64,000 nt of DNA from Trichopria drosophilae. Taxonomy: Eukaryota > Arthropoda > Insecta > Hymenoptera > Diapriidae. The DNA lies in the NCBI GenBank assembly GCA_030407085.1, contig CM059582.1, positions 14,489,501 to 14,553,500 on the forward strand. Reading direction: 5' to 3'. Below, piece after piece: positions 13,054 through 24,003 of the stretch. Below the pieces are notes generated by a model. The model was not told the origin of the DNA. It saw only the letters and a list, made by a program, of their open reading frames with translations, and did not search any database. Each line of letters begins with the position of its first letter. Positions within the stretch are counted from its first letter, which is position 1. A program made the translations under genes and the position numbers.

Positions 13054-14380
13054 GAGCTTTCCAAAACGAATTGTGTTATTTGGGTACAATATTTCATGTA
13101 TCTCTTTGCAATAAATAACACGTGTAGATTTCCTAGATACAAATGACAGATTTTATTTCAAAGAAGAGGTATCACAAACGTGAATAAGTCAACCTGTACA
13201 GCATATAATTCGAGTATCATACAGTAATTTGTTGTTTTTTCTTCACAAACTTACAATGATAGAGTCGTAGAGAGTCAACACCTAAATGTCAAAAATAATT
13301 TAAGGACGTATTCTACGTCAAATACTACTTCTACTATAATTGTTACAGTTATAAAACTATGCGAATGGCGCAATGAAAACACTATCAACTGCTACTGCTT
13401 GGCTCTGGCCTGATTCAATGTTTAATTGAATCCATTGCAATAGATATAATTGATCAATATGATCATCGAGGCTAAGTTTTTGTCGATCGATCGACGTAAA
13501 TTTTTAAATATTCTTAATTGATATATTGGCCGACGTAGGGCTTTCGCAAAGTTACAATGGTTGAAATCAACTTGTTGGCAATCTTCGCTTTCACTCGTCT
13601 TTAAAAAATAGATGAATCACTCTGACAGTTCCCGAATGCATTTGTTATAATTTGTACATTTTCAAAAGAAACTGAATAAAAGTTTATATCTCATGATTTT
13701 TGAGCTATCTATAAAGTTTCTTCAATTGCATTAGTCAAAGCCTACTGAATAGTTGTTCATATATATTTAAATTAATCAGTTTTGGAAGCTTGCTTGGTTT
13801 TATAACAGTAACTTTCTTGATGTTATTAGAAAATTAACAGTTTTTTTATTTCTAATTAGTATAAAACATTAATAGCTGTACTTGTGACTAGTTCTTATAT
13901 AATATAACTTTTGTTTTCAATAATAATTTTATAAATCATTTTCGTTACGAAATTTGTCATTTCTGTTAATTAGTTGGTTTAATTGTATGTGTAATTGGCA
14001 TAATAGATTCTATAATAGAAGGAAAGAAGATTTTGGTGGGATGTAATTTTGAAAAATAAATGTTGTTCCTAAGCCATTAAATCAGATTAAACCAGACACC
14101 TACAACTAATAATGAAAACCAACAAACAATGACTATTGGTCTGTAAATTTAATTTCTTCATGACAACATAATAATTACAACCTTAAATAATCGAAAAACG
14201 ATATAAATTGCCTTTTTATGAATTAAATGCAGATGAATATTTAGATGTTTTCCTTCTTAATATTCTCAATACTTTGTAAACTTTTTTTAGGGAAATCTTA
14301 ACAAAGGAATATTTTCTACAATTTTTTAAAACATTTTCTATATTTTTTTTTAATTGATGACCGCGCAAAAAAAAATCGAT

Positions 14381-14430
14381 GACCCGGGACTCGAACCCGG
14401 GACTTTGGATTACCGGTCGTTCACACCACC
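14381..14430 (-). repeat. tRNA-like T-arm fragment (tRNA-derived repeat or tRNA relic)
   Basis: On the minus strand, 14400-14384 reads CCGGGTTCGAGTCCCGG: a perfect 5-bp T stem around a canonical TTCGAGT loop. The segment on its 5' side resembles a degraded anticodon arm. No complementary 5' acceptor strand (CGATGAC would be needed) lies at the right distance, so a working tRNA is unlikely. A tRNA-derived SINE head or tRNA pseudogene fits better. Confidence 0.4.
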
Positions 14431-14604
14431 AAATAACTTTTCTGATTTTAGAACCAAAGATTTTTCTGTATTGTAATTAAATAATGTACTTAATAAAAAA
14501 ATGATATAGTAATTATAAACGTTTTGTTTACAATTTATTGAGTTATTTTTAGTACATTTTGTCTAAGTTCACTAACGAAAGAAAGTATCTATACAAAAAT
14601 GTAA

Positions 14605-14849
14605 GGGTGCGGGTCGAAAAACCGACAAATCAAAAAGCCGACAGGTCAAAAAGCCGACAGGTCAAAAAGCCGACAGTCGAAAAGCCGACAGTCGAAAAGC
14701 CGACACATAAAAATATAGACTCATGGACAATCACAGTAATTTTTTTATTTGTCGGTTTTTTTACTGTCGGCTTTTGGATTGTCGGTTTTTTGGCTGTCGG
14801 TATATTGACCTGTCGGCTTTTTGATTTGTCGGTTTTTCAACCCGCAACC
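14605..14849. mobile_element. hAT-like foldback MITE, copy 1 (8-bp TSD AAATGTAA)
   Basis: The 245-bp element starts GGGTGCGGGTCGAAAAACCG and ends with the complement (..CGGTTTTTCAACCCGCAACC). It is flanked by a perfect 8-bp direct repeat AAATGTAA (14597-14604 and 14850-14857). The arms are built of short units, AAAAGCCGACAGGTC / AAAAACCGACAAATC, in opposite orientation on the two sides, so nearly the whole element folds back. No coding capacity. An 8-bp target duplication suggests mobilisation by a hAT-type transposase. Confidence 0.88.
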
Positions 14850-14878
14850 AAATGTAAATATCACAACGTGTTGAAATC

Positions 14879-15109
14879 GGGTGCCTGTCGAAAAACCGAC
14901 AAATAAAAAAGCCGACAGGTCGAAAAACCGACAATCGAAAAGCCGACAGTCAAGAAACCGACAGTTCAGAAAATGACTGTTCTTCTGACGATGCATCTAT
15001 TCTTTTATGTGTCGGCTTTTTGACTGTCGGTTTTTTGACTGTCGGCTTTATGACTGTCGGTTTTTTGACCTGTCGGCTTTTTGCTTTGTCGGTTTTTCGA
15101 CCCGCACCC
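14879..15109. mobile_element. hAT-like foldback MITE, copy 2 (8-bp TSD TTGAAATC)
   Basis: A 231-bp relative of the element that ends 29 bp to the left. It starts GGGTGCCTGTCGAAAAACCG, ends CGGTTTTTCGACCCGCACCC, and is flanked by a perfect TTGAAATC duplication (14871-14878 and 15110-15117). The arms again consist of AAAAGCCGACAGTC-type units. The different target duplications show two independent insertions. Confidence 0.88.
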
Positions 15110-16521
15110 TTGAAATCTAATACTATTACATAAAAAGTGATTGCTCCGTTTCTTTTATTCAGTTTCTTTAAAAATTGTATAAAATTACTTTTTGAAAAAT
15201 TCAATAATGACATTCGATTTTACTAAATTACAAATAGTTAATTTACGTAATACCGTTGTAAAAACCAGAACATAAAAATCCTTAAATAATTGTAAGTATT
15301 AAACTGAAAAAACGGTAAAATAGTAAAGAACAAAAAAATTTTTAGCCAGAAACCTGACTTTTCCGAGCGATAAATCCGAATCTGCTCGTAGAATTCCTCT
15401 ATCTCTTTCAGATTTTGCGTTATCCTAACCTAAAAGCTAAACTCTTTATTAACTTGATGTTCAGCTTTTCTTGTTTCAGATGGCTTTAAGTTTACTCTTA
15501 TTTTTAATGAAATTGTACAATCTTTAGTTTTCTCACAATTTTCTATGCCAAAATCATACAAATAAGATTTTAAGTCAAAATTACACAATTTCAGCGAAAA
15601 AACAATTGAAAAAGGAAACGTTACTTTACACCGAGTATACTTTTTTTTTAATAAACCAGTCTTGTATAGTATATGTAACCTCAAAAATGGAAATCTCTGA
15701 AAAAAAGAATGTTTTTCTACGTATCAGATTGAAAATAAATCGATTCGTATTTCACGTAGTAAAAGTACAAGCTGAGAGTAAAAACTATCCAAGATTTGTA
15801 GTAAATGTAACATCAATATGAAATCAACTAAAATAAAAAGTTAAAATCGCTCCAATCAAAATAAAGGTCAGAATTATCTGAAAAGCGGCCAAAATTTCGG
15901 ATTTTTAATGTTTGTCGTTTACCACACTGTTGCACGTGTTCTTCTACACTTTCTGCTCGTAATTTTATTACATAAATCGGTTCATATCCAACGTGGCACG
16001 TAGTAAAATTATACCTATTTTTTTAACAGTCAAAGACGGTGTTTTCAATCTTTTAGGTTAGGATATCTCAAAAACTTTCAGTAATGGAGCTTTAAAACGA
16101 TTCGGACATATAGTCAGGTTTCAAGATCCTAAAAACCATATCATTTTTGGCCTGCATAGTAGAATCTCAGTTTTAATTTTTAAGTGAAACACGAAACTAA
16201 AACCCTATAAAACTTTAATAAATTATCATATTATAAAGATAATAGAACGGATAATTTAAAAACTATGCATAAAAACGTTATCAACTGAATATTTTCAGTG
16301 ATTTTAAAAGAAATTGTACAAAAAATGATTGAAAATAAAATTGATAGTGACAGTTTTTTTTTAAACTGAATTTAATTAGCAGTGGCTTTTAAGCATAAAC
16401 CGTAAAACACTATTAATTCAGTAGTAAAATTTGACTAACTAAATTTTAGTAAATTCGAGATCATATATAATCTTTTAATCTGCATTAAAATAAGATTTTC
16501 AAAAGTAAAATTAGTAATTTA

Positions 16522-16776
16522 AGGTGCGTATGGAAAAACCGTCAGTCAAAAAGACGGGTTAAAAAGATAGGTTAAAAAAACCGAGAGTCTAAACACCGAC
16601 AATCGAAAAGCCGACACTTTAAAAAATGACTTTCAGCTGGTTGATGTGTCGGCTTTTCAACTGTCGGCTATATAACTGTCAGTTTTTTGATCTGTCGGCT
16701 TTTCAACTGTCGGCTATATAATTGTCGGTTTTTTTACCTGTCGGCTTTTTTATTTGTAGGTTTTTCGACCACACCC
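16522..16776. mobile_element. hAT-like foldback MITE, copy 3 (degenerate)
   Basis: Related to the two elements at 14.6-15.1 kb but more decayed. The left end is AGGTGCGTATGGAAAAACCG and the right end GTAGGTTTTTCGACCACACCC. The right arm has several GTCGGCTTTTCAACTGTCGG units. The flanking octamers GTAATTTA (16514-16521) and GCAATTTG (16777-16784) match at 6 of 8 positions, consistent with an old target duplication. Confidence 0.75.
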
Positions 16777-17326
16777 GCAATTTGACATTAACAGAATTTA
16801 ATTAATAAATTGTTTTTATTCTTTATTAGTAAAAATCACTACTAATTCAATGAATTATCGATTTTTTACTCCTTTTTAGTATTTACTTACTAATTCAAAT
16901 TTAATAATTGAATATTAATGTCTTGCTTGTTTTTAAAATACCACTTTCCTAAAAATTCATTTTATAATATTTTAAATTCGTGTTTCAATGCTCTAAAATA
17001 AGATAAAATCGAAAAAACTCATATCTTTTTTCGAAGAAACTGATGAACATTTAACAATACAGAATATTCCCAACGTCGATGTACTACTTTATTGTAATAT
17101 TGACATTCTGCCCGAACTCGTCTTTAGAATATTCTACTGGATTATTAGTTATTAATACCTTGCTAACGTTACAAACGCTTTGTTCTGTTTATCATTTATG
17201 TACAGTGGAGATGTGTGTGCATCTGAACACGATAACTGACGACATTTTAACATTTTTAAGACCTTTTGATACCTTGTCGTAAATTTATTATATCTTAGAA
17301 AACATATTATGGTTACAAATAAAGCT

Positions 17327-17521
17327 GGCCGGGGAACAAAGTTCCGAAAATCAACACGCTGAAAGGCCGAAATTTGGAAGTAGCATGGCTCCAGCGTGAT
17401 TTTCTTCACTTTGTCTTTGAAAATTTGACAGAAAGACAGCAAATTAAAATACCTTGGACTCCATAAAAATCGAAATTGTAGCCTTTCGGTGTTTTGATTT
17501 TCGGAACTTTGTTCCCCGGCC
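17327..17521. mobile_element. 195-bp MITE with about 41-bp TIRs, hAT-like
   Basis: The ends are inverted copies: GGCCGGGGAACAAAGTTCCG followed by AAAATCAA, and the reverse complement at the right ending in GTTCCCCGGCC. The flanks ATAAAGCT (17319-17326) and AAAAAGCT (17522-17529) form an 8-bp target duplication with one mismatch. The minus-strand open frame across it (17152-17523) is incidental. Confidence 0.85.
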
Positions 17522-17529
17522 AAAAAGCT

Positions 17530-19760
17530 CTCAATACCATGAAAAAAGTCGACTTAACAAATTCAACCACCATTGAGAAGTTGAAAGGAACTGATTGTGA
17601 CTAGTTGCAAAAATCACGTATGGTCCAGCTATTACTGCATTTTTTCTTTAACTTTTCAACTTGAAACTCGGTTTTTTTTAAAGGAATTTTTGCACCTGGT
17701 ACGAAAAACCGTAGTGCTTGAAGTTGCTGATAACTTGTTTCTAACCTATAAGTTCGCTTTTATTATGGTGTAGAAAAGTGTCCTTTTTTTCTTTCCCATG
17801 AAAGTCGCCGCCATTTTGTTAATTTTTGAAAAAATAGAATGTTACGGTACCGTATATAGTGGCGACAATAAAGATAGATAATCTTTTTCCATTTTCTGCT
17901 TTAGATCACCTGCGCCACCAGTCAACATTTTTTTGTTTGAATTTTATTTTATAAATGGATAAGTGAAATTTAAATAAAATTTTCTACTGGATTAAACCTT
18001 TAAAGGGAAAAATATTTGTTCGATTGTAAGCAATAATTCCGAAGAACTTCTCATATGAAACATATAAGGAAAAAAATCAAGAGTACATGAATTTTATTGT
18101 TTCAAGGTCGCTCGTTCGAATGACGAAGAAATAATTTTCAAAAAATTGCAATTTTACATATTTTTTTGCAAAAATATGCAAAAAGTCATGATTTTCAGGC
18201 CCATTTTTTGTTCTTTTTTCAGAAAATGTTGTGTTAAAATGCATTTGTATCGACTTAGAATAAGTCAGAAACATGCACCTTATGTGTCCGTAAAGGAATC
18301 CATCATATTTGATTTTTTTTATTGTCTTATTAACAAAATAGCGGTCGATAAGATCAAATATTTGTGCGTTTTTCAAAATTTCCATCATCCAATGTAAAAG
18401 TAATTCTATATAAACAAAAATCATTACTCGAAGATTTCCGGAGTCGTTGATTACGACTTTGAGTTAAATTTAAAATGGCGGATCCTTACATCTTATATTC
18501 CAAGACACCTAAAATAAGACACCAAGAAATGTTCTAAAACTGATCACGTGTCTTCAATTAAGACCCTCGATTTTGTAGTGAAGAACAATAAAATAAATTC
18601 TCGTGGTTGTTTATAGAATAATATACCGAACTTTCACACGATCCTAAAAATTTGTTCACTACAAGTTTTTATTTTTGTTTTTTCCGATACGAGAACTTAT
18701 TACGAAAATTCCAAATGGTTCGATTTTTTTTTTAATTTGTTCACCATATTGTATTTTTTATATATTAAAAAAGTATCATCAGATTTGTAATCAGCTACCC
18801 TCGGCAACCTCTGAATAACAAGTTTCAAGCAAAAAGCAATAATTTTTGAAAAATTTGTCAGCCTTATTGGATTTATCATTTTAAATTTTCAAAATATACG
18901 ATCAGATTTGTAATCAGCAACCTTGAAAACCCCTGAGGAACAAATTTCAAGCAAATTGGTTCGAATTTTTAAATATTTGTCCGCCATATTGGATCCGCCA
19001 TTTTGCATTTTAAGTTTCGAATATCACATTCGCAATCGGCGATATCAAAAATCTCCGGGTACCGATTTCAATCATTTTTTTTTTGTGAAATTGACCTAAG
19101 ACGTCATAATTACACGACTAAGATTTTGACAGAATCGTAAAAACGACCATTTTTAAGAGTGTGTATCTTTTTCTTGACATCAGAATTTAGAAAATAACCA
19201 AAGGCGTATGTTTTAGTTTACTCAAACTGTCTAAAAATGGTCCAGTTTTTAAATTGTGCAACTTATTGACTTCATTACACTGAAGTCATCCTCCGTTAAG
19301 GGGTTAAAAATTGTTTAAAAACTGTTTAAAAACTCAAAATATCACGAAAAAAATCTGAAAAAACTCCAAGACATAACTCAGTAAATTCTAAAAACTTTTC
19401 TTTCCTCGAATCTTTTCAAAAAAACTCGTGGTATTTGAGTTGCAGAGTCGGAAGTTTTTCGAGTAAATTTTTATTGCGGACAACATTTTGAGGAAAATAA
19501 ACTGACGTAGAACAAGTATTTTTTAAAAATGTAATTAATTTAAATAAATTTCTCCATAGTTTGAAAAAAAAACGCCACTTCCTAATAGTTAAAAAAAAAT
19601 GGATAAAAACAAAAATTTCCAAATTTTTTAGTTTTTTTCTTCTAATTTGACGCCATCTTCGAATTCCTGTCGGCTGAAACAAAATTTTGACCTGAGAATA
19701 TTAAAGAGCAACCTCGAAAACGTTAGATTATAGAATTCAATCGAAATCGTACGATCATTT
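17530..19760. repeat. Dispersed piggyBac-associated repeats with TCGCTGATTACG and ATGGCGG motifs
   Basis: Several ragged units carry GTAATCAGC(A/T)ACC, CCTGAG(G/T)AACAA and GTCCGCCATATTGGATCC (for example 18780-19060, about 120 bp apart). An AAGACACCAAGAAATG repeat lies at 18490-18560. The sequence CCGTTAAGGGGTTAA at about 19295-19309 looks like a piggyBac-type right end. The segment 19380-19740 resembles the right arm of the foldback element at 46.3-46.6 kb. No gene was seen. Confidence 0.55.
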
Positions 19761-20039
19761 CGTTATTTTTTACGTATTTTCGAATTTTATTGAAATTTTT
19801 CCAGATAGATTTTCGGTTTTATCAATTCTGATATCAATTAGTTGAGTAGTTCATCACTATTCACATTTTGTTATTAGCTAAAAATATGTCCACATTGCGT
19901 TTTGGGAATCCAAAATGGCGGATCCAAGATGGACGTCAAAATACACAATTTACTTGGTCGAAAAAATATGTGGCTGGAAAAAAAAATATTCCTTATTTAA
20001 TTCAAAACTTATCTGCCGAAATTAAAAGAAAATTATTAT

Positions 20040-21130
20040 CGGTCCACCGTCTTGAATCCGCCATTTTCGATTTTGAATATCTGAGGTCAAATAAACTAAG
20101 TTTAAACAAAATTCGAAGTTTAAACATTTTAGGTAGCCATATTGAATTCCCCATTTTGAATCTTCAAAAAACTGAACATGTATTCGAAATCTGCAACTCA
20201 AAAAACTTCGGGGAAATTTTTTTGGTCGTGTCATTTCGTCAGAATTGCATTTTTTCGCAAAAACATTTTTTATTATTTTTCATATCAAAAAAAGTAAAAT
20301 GGTACGTACATTTTTCTTCCAATGGATGTTGTTTCTTCCGCGAATATTTTTTTGAAAAAAAATAGCGAATCTAACAATTTTGTAGTTATATAGATCGATT
20401 TTAATCTGTCAGTAATTTTGGATCCGCCACTTTAGATTTCGAAAATCTGAGCTCAAATACAATAATTTTTTAAACGTTTTTTTTTTATTTTTAGTAGCCG
20501 TATTGAACCTACCATTTTGAATCTTCAAAAACTGACCACGAATTCTAAATCAGTAACTCAAAAAACTTCGGGGAAACTTTTTTTTGTCGTGTAATTTCGT
20601 CAGAATTACATTTTTTTGCAAAAAAACATTTTTAATTTTTCTTTTACATCAGTAAAAGAAAAAACGGTCCATACATTCTTTTTAACGAATTTTGTTTCTT
20701 CTGCGACTATTTTTTTGAAAAAAAAAATTGCGAAACCAACAATTTTTGTAATTATATAAATGGATTTTAATCGTTCCACCATCTTGAATTCACCATTTTA
20801 TATTATGAAAATCTCAGATCAAATACAACAATTTTCGAATAGTTTTTTTTATTTCAAGTAGCCATATTGAACTAACCATTTTGAATCTTCGAAAACTGAC
20901 CACGAATTCTAAATCAGCAACTCAAAAAGCTTCGAAGAAACTTGTTTTGACGTGTAATATAGCCAGAATTTTATTTTTTGTACAAAAGACATTTTTTATG
21001 TTTGTTTGCTATCAATAAAAGAAAAACGGTACGTACATTTTTTTGCCAATGAATTTTTCTTGATTGTTTTTCGAAAAACAAAAACAAAACTGCGATTCCG
21101 ACCAACTTTTTTTGTTAAATAAATCGATTT
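20040..21130. repeat. About 362-bp tandem repeat, three copies
   Basis: The landmark ACTCAAAAA(A/G)CTTCG recurs at about 20195, 20555 and 20917. Each copy contains a CGTGTAAT..GTCAGAATT segment, a TTTTTTTGAAAAA stretch and a CCGCCATTTT motif. The copies diverge moderately and no terminal repeats are evident. The frame 19868-20365 on the plus strand is repeat-derived. Confidence 0.75.
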
Positions 21131-21300
21131 TAATATGACAGCCATTTTGAATCCGCCATTTTCGATCTTAAAGAAACGTCCAATTCAAGATCAATAACCT
21201 CAAAAACCCTCAAGCAACGATTTTTAGAATGGTTTAATTTTTTTGAACTTTTTGGACGTGGTTTTAGGACAAGTTTTAAAAAATATGTGTTTAATTGACA

Positions 21301-22191
21301 TTTCGTCCATTTTCCGAATCACCCACTAAAAAAATCAACAAAAGAAATTTTGACACGTAGATAATTCTTTTAATTTACAAATTTCAGCCATTTTACGAAT
21401 AACCCACCAAAAAAATCTCGAAAAGAAATTTTGACACGTAGATAATTCTTGTAATTTAGAAATTTCAGCCATTTTACGAATAACCCACCAAAAAAATCTC
21501 GAAAAGAAATTTTGACACGTAGATAATTCTTGTAATTTAGAAATTTCAGCCATTTTACGAATCACCCACCGAAAAAATATCCAAAAGAAATTTTGACACG
21601 TAGATAATTCTTTTAATTTACAAATTTCAGCCATTTTACGAATTACCCACCAAAAAAATCACCAACAGAAATTTTGACACGTACATAATTTTTTTAATTT
21701 ACAAATTTCGTCCATTTTCCGAATTACCCGTTAAAAAAATCACCAAAAGAAATTTTGACACGTACATAATTTTTTTAATTTACAAATTTCAGCCATTTTA
21801 CGAATTTCTCACAAAAAAAATCTCCATAAAAAATTTTGACACGTACATAATTTTTTAAATTTACAACTTTCAGCCATTTTACGAATTACCTACCAAAAAA
21901 ATCACCAAAAGAAATTTTGACACGTACATCATTTTTTTAATTTACAAATTTCAGGCCTTTTTCAAATTATCCACCAAAAAAATCACCAAAAGAAATTTTG
22001 ACACGTACATAATTTTTTTAATTTACAAATTTCAGCCATTTTTCGAATTACCCACCAAAAAAATCACCAAAGTAAATTTTGACACGTACATAATTTTTTT
22101 AATTTACAAATTTCGTCTATTTTCTGAATTACCCGCTAAAAAAATCACCAAAAGAAATTTTGACACGTACATAATTTTTTTAATTTACAAA
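21301..22191. repeat. 81-bp tandem repeat array, 11 copies
   Basis: The landmark TTTT(A/C)CGAAT.ACCCACC recurs at 21310, 21391, 21472, 21553, 21634, 21715, 21796, 21877, 21958, 22039 and 22120, exactly 81 bp apart. Each unit has the conserved core GAAATTTTGACACGTA and ends AATTTACAAATTTCAGCC. Copies 2-4 are nearly identical. Because 81 is a multiple of 3, a repetitive minus-strand frame (21335-21634) stays open; it is not treated as a gene. Confidence 0.95.
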
Positions 22192-22855
22192 TAATTTCAT
22201 AAAAACCATAAAAGTATAATTTTTCCTAATTAATTCATAGTTTTGTACGTAAAAAACGACTCGTCAACATTTTTATCGTTCAATATCGCAGTGAACTACT
22301 GAAAGTTATTTACGTTATTGTCAGATTCACTGAAATTGAGACAAATAAAATAATTAATTCCTCTTCTAAGAAATAAATTTACGACAGGTCCAAACATCCA
22401 ATTATCTCATCAAATGAAAACTCGATAATTTCACAAGACCAAAAATAAAGGAAAGCATAACATAATAATGTACTCATTTATTGCATAATTGTGGAGAAAA
22501 TAATTTTCTACGGAAATTTTAGTAGAAAATAACAAAATCAAAGCTTCGCACTAGCAAATAACTCGTGCAAAACCCAAGGTTTCTCAATTAATTTCTTCTA
22601 AATTAATCTTCGTCTGTCACCGCCAAGTCTAAAATAAATACTAACCGTTTACATATTTGTACGTATTTTAAGTAAATGAACCATTTTTGCCAAACGTGAC
22701 CAGTCGACATTAATCGCTGGAAAATACTTGAAAAATTGCGCATTCAAAAAAACCGTGTATCTCAAAAGAATTTGAGTGTACATAACAACTAAAAATTTGC
22801 TAGAAAATAAGAAATATTTTTTTGAAAATGCATATTTTTCAAAATGTCGCACACT

Positions 22856-22941
22856 AGACACAGCGCCAGCTGTCGACAACAATCGGAACCAACGAATACT
22901 ATTTTTAGTTTTCTTCGACAGATGGCGCCGGTGTCCAAAAA
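22856..22941. repeat. Short palindromic element with GCGCCA(G/T)CTGTCGA ends
   Basis: GACACAGCGCCAGCTGTCGA at the left is mirrored by TCGACAGATGGCGCCGGTGTCC at the right, giving about 20-bp inverted ends around a 45-bp core. The right end contains AGATGGCGCC, which resembles the insect CTCF binding motif; binding is not shown. It may be a tiny MITE. Confidence 0.55.
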
Positions 22942-24003
22942 CCTTTTCTACAAGTACAAGAAGATATACAAATGCCTACAATTTTTTTTGACTAATTTAT
23001 AAGGTAACTCGAAAATTGCAGCGACTGTTTCGCCGTTTCTACCCAGGGTAATGAGGGTCGGGAGTAAAAATCGATACTCCGTGACAAAATACCCTCATCG
23101 CGCGAGTATTGTACATTGTCTATCGTCCCCCCTCTCTCTTAATGGCCTACGATCGCGATCGATATACGCAACGAGGAAGTCTCGAACAAAAAGGTGGAAG
23201 CTCCCGGTTGAAAAGCGAGTAATTTATACAAAGGCGATTCGCAGACGGCTTTTGCCCCTTGCTGGTCGCGTGACGCGGCATCCCCTTAAAACAAAAAAGG
23301 AGGAAGAAAATTACCGCCTGCGTATTAAGTAATAACAACGTGTACCACAGCCTTTTTCTGTATATTACGGCAGCGTAACCAGATCAAAATTCTCAACAGA
23401 ATTTCCCGGCAACACTGTAAATACGGTATAACGTCAACGAGTTTTCATTTATGTTTCTACGAGTTTTTTCGCGCGTTTCATCATTTATTAAAAAACTAGA
23501 AAACGCATTACGTTTTCTCTCTCTCTCATGCTCACTTTTTGCTACGATGTTTTTCGTGATTTGTTATATACACGAATCTTTTATGGACGTTTTTTTTTGC
23601 TAAACGTAAATTAGACATGTTGGTAACTGCCGCGACGTCCGAGGAAATAAATTCTCTTGGTAAAACCTTAGTACAATCAATTAATAATTAATAAAGATAT
23701 TCGATTTGCCTAAGTTAAATCAGGTAACATCGACCGTTCGATAATTCGCACATTTCTGCTTTAATAATTAAGAATTAACGTCTAATTTACGAATATCAAT
23801 TAATTATTAATTGAGTTTTCTTTGACTTCGAGTTACAGCCACTAGTTTCCCTTTAGCACTCTCTTTCTCGAACTAAATTCGCCTAATTTCGCACTCGTAC
23901 ATAGGCGTGGGTAAACGTTTTCTTTTTTCATCTCGCATTCACACGTTTTTCTCTTTTTTTTTTAGTCCCAAGGGTAATTTGGCGACGTCTTTTATTATTC
24001 TCT
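22942..24003 (-). other. Region downstream of the acyltransferase stop codon; possible 3' UTR with a GC-richer island
   Basis: Between the nessy-like stop codon (24004-24006) and the repeats further left, the sequence is single-copy in appearance. It is notably GC-richer at 23040-23300 and could be 3' UTR. A stem-loop is visible at 23051-23098: ATGAGGGT pairs with ACCCTCAT, and GGAGT with ACTCC. The plus-strand frame 23051-23332 is very basic, matches no family I know, and is probably chance. Confidence 0.35.

Larger units (their letters stand above)
9100..14596. other. Intergenic region without a supportable gene
   Basis: AT-rich spacer between the Tweedle gene and the transposon cluster. 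Landmarks are a GC-richer purine-rich stretch of unknown origin (about 11550-12260, with GACTGGTAGACT-type short repeats at 11945-11995), a strong GAGGAGCTCC hairpin (12999-13053), a short minus-strand frame with a hydrophobic start (12578-12763), and a tRNA T-arm-like sequence (14381-14430). The other open frames are short and lack any recognisable domain. Confidence 0.5.

Noticed and set aside
12742..13146. 134-aa plus-strand ORF
   Set aside because: Starts at TTG, crosses the hairpin island, and shows no domain or consistent coding composition.
14381..14430. Functional tRNA gene
   Set aside because: Only the T arm is convincing; the acceptor and D arms cannot be formed.
14559..15213. Three Lys/Pro/Thr/Asp-rich ORFs (KPTVEKPT and similar)
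   Set aside because: They are translations of the AAAAGCCGACAG units in the foldback elements.
17152..17523. 123-aa minus-strand ORF
   Set aside because: Mostly covers the non-coding 195-bp MITE.
21335..21634. 99-aa repetitive minus-strand ORF
   Set aside because: It is translation of the 81-bp tandem array, open only because 81 is divisible by 3.
23051..23332. 93-aa basic plus-strand ORF
   Set aside because: No domain, very high Arg/Lys content, and it starts in a stem-loop; most likely chance in a GC-richer 3' UTR.
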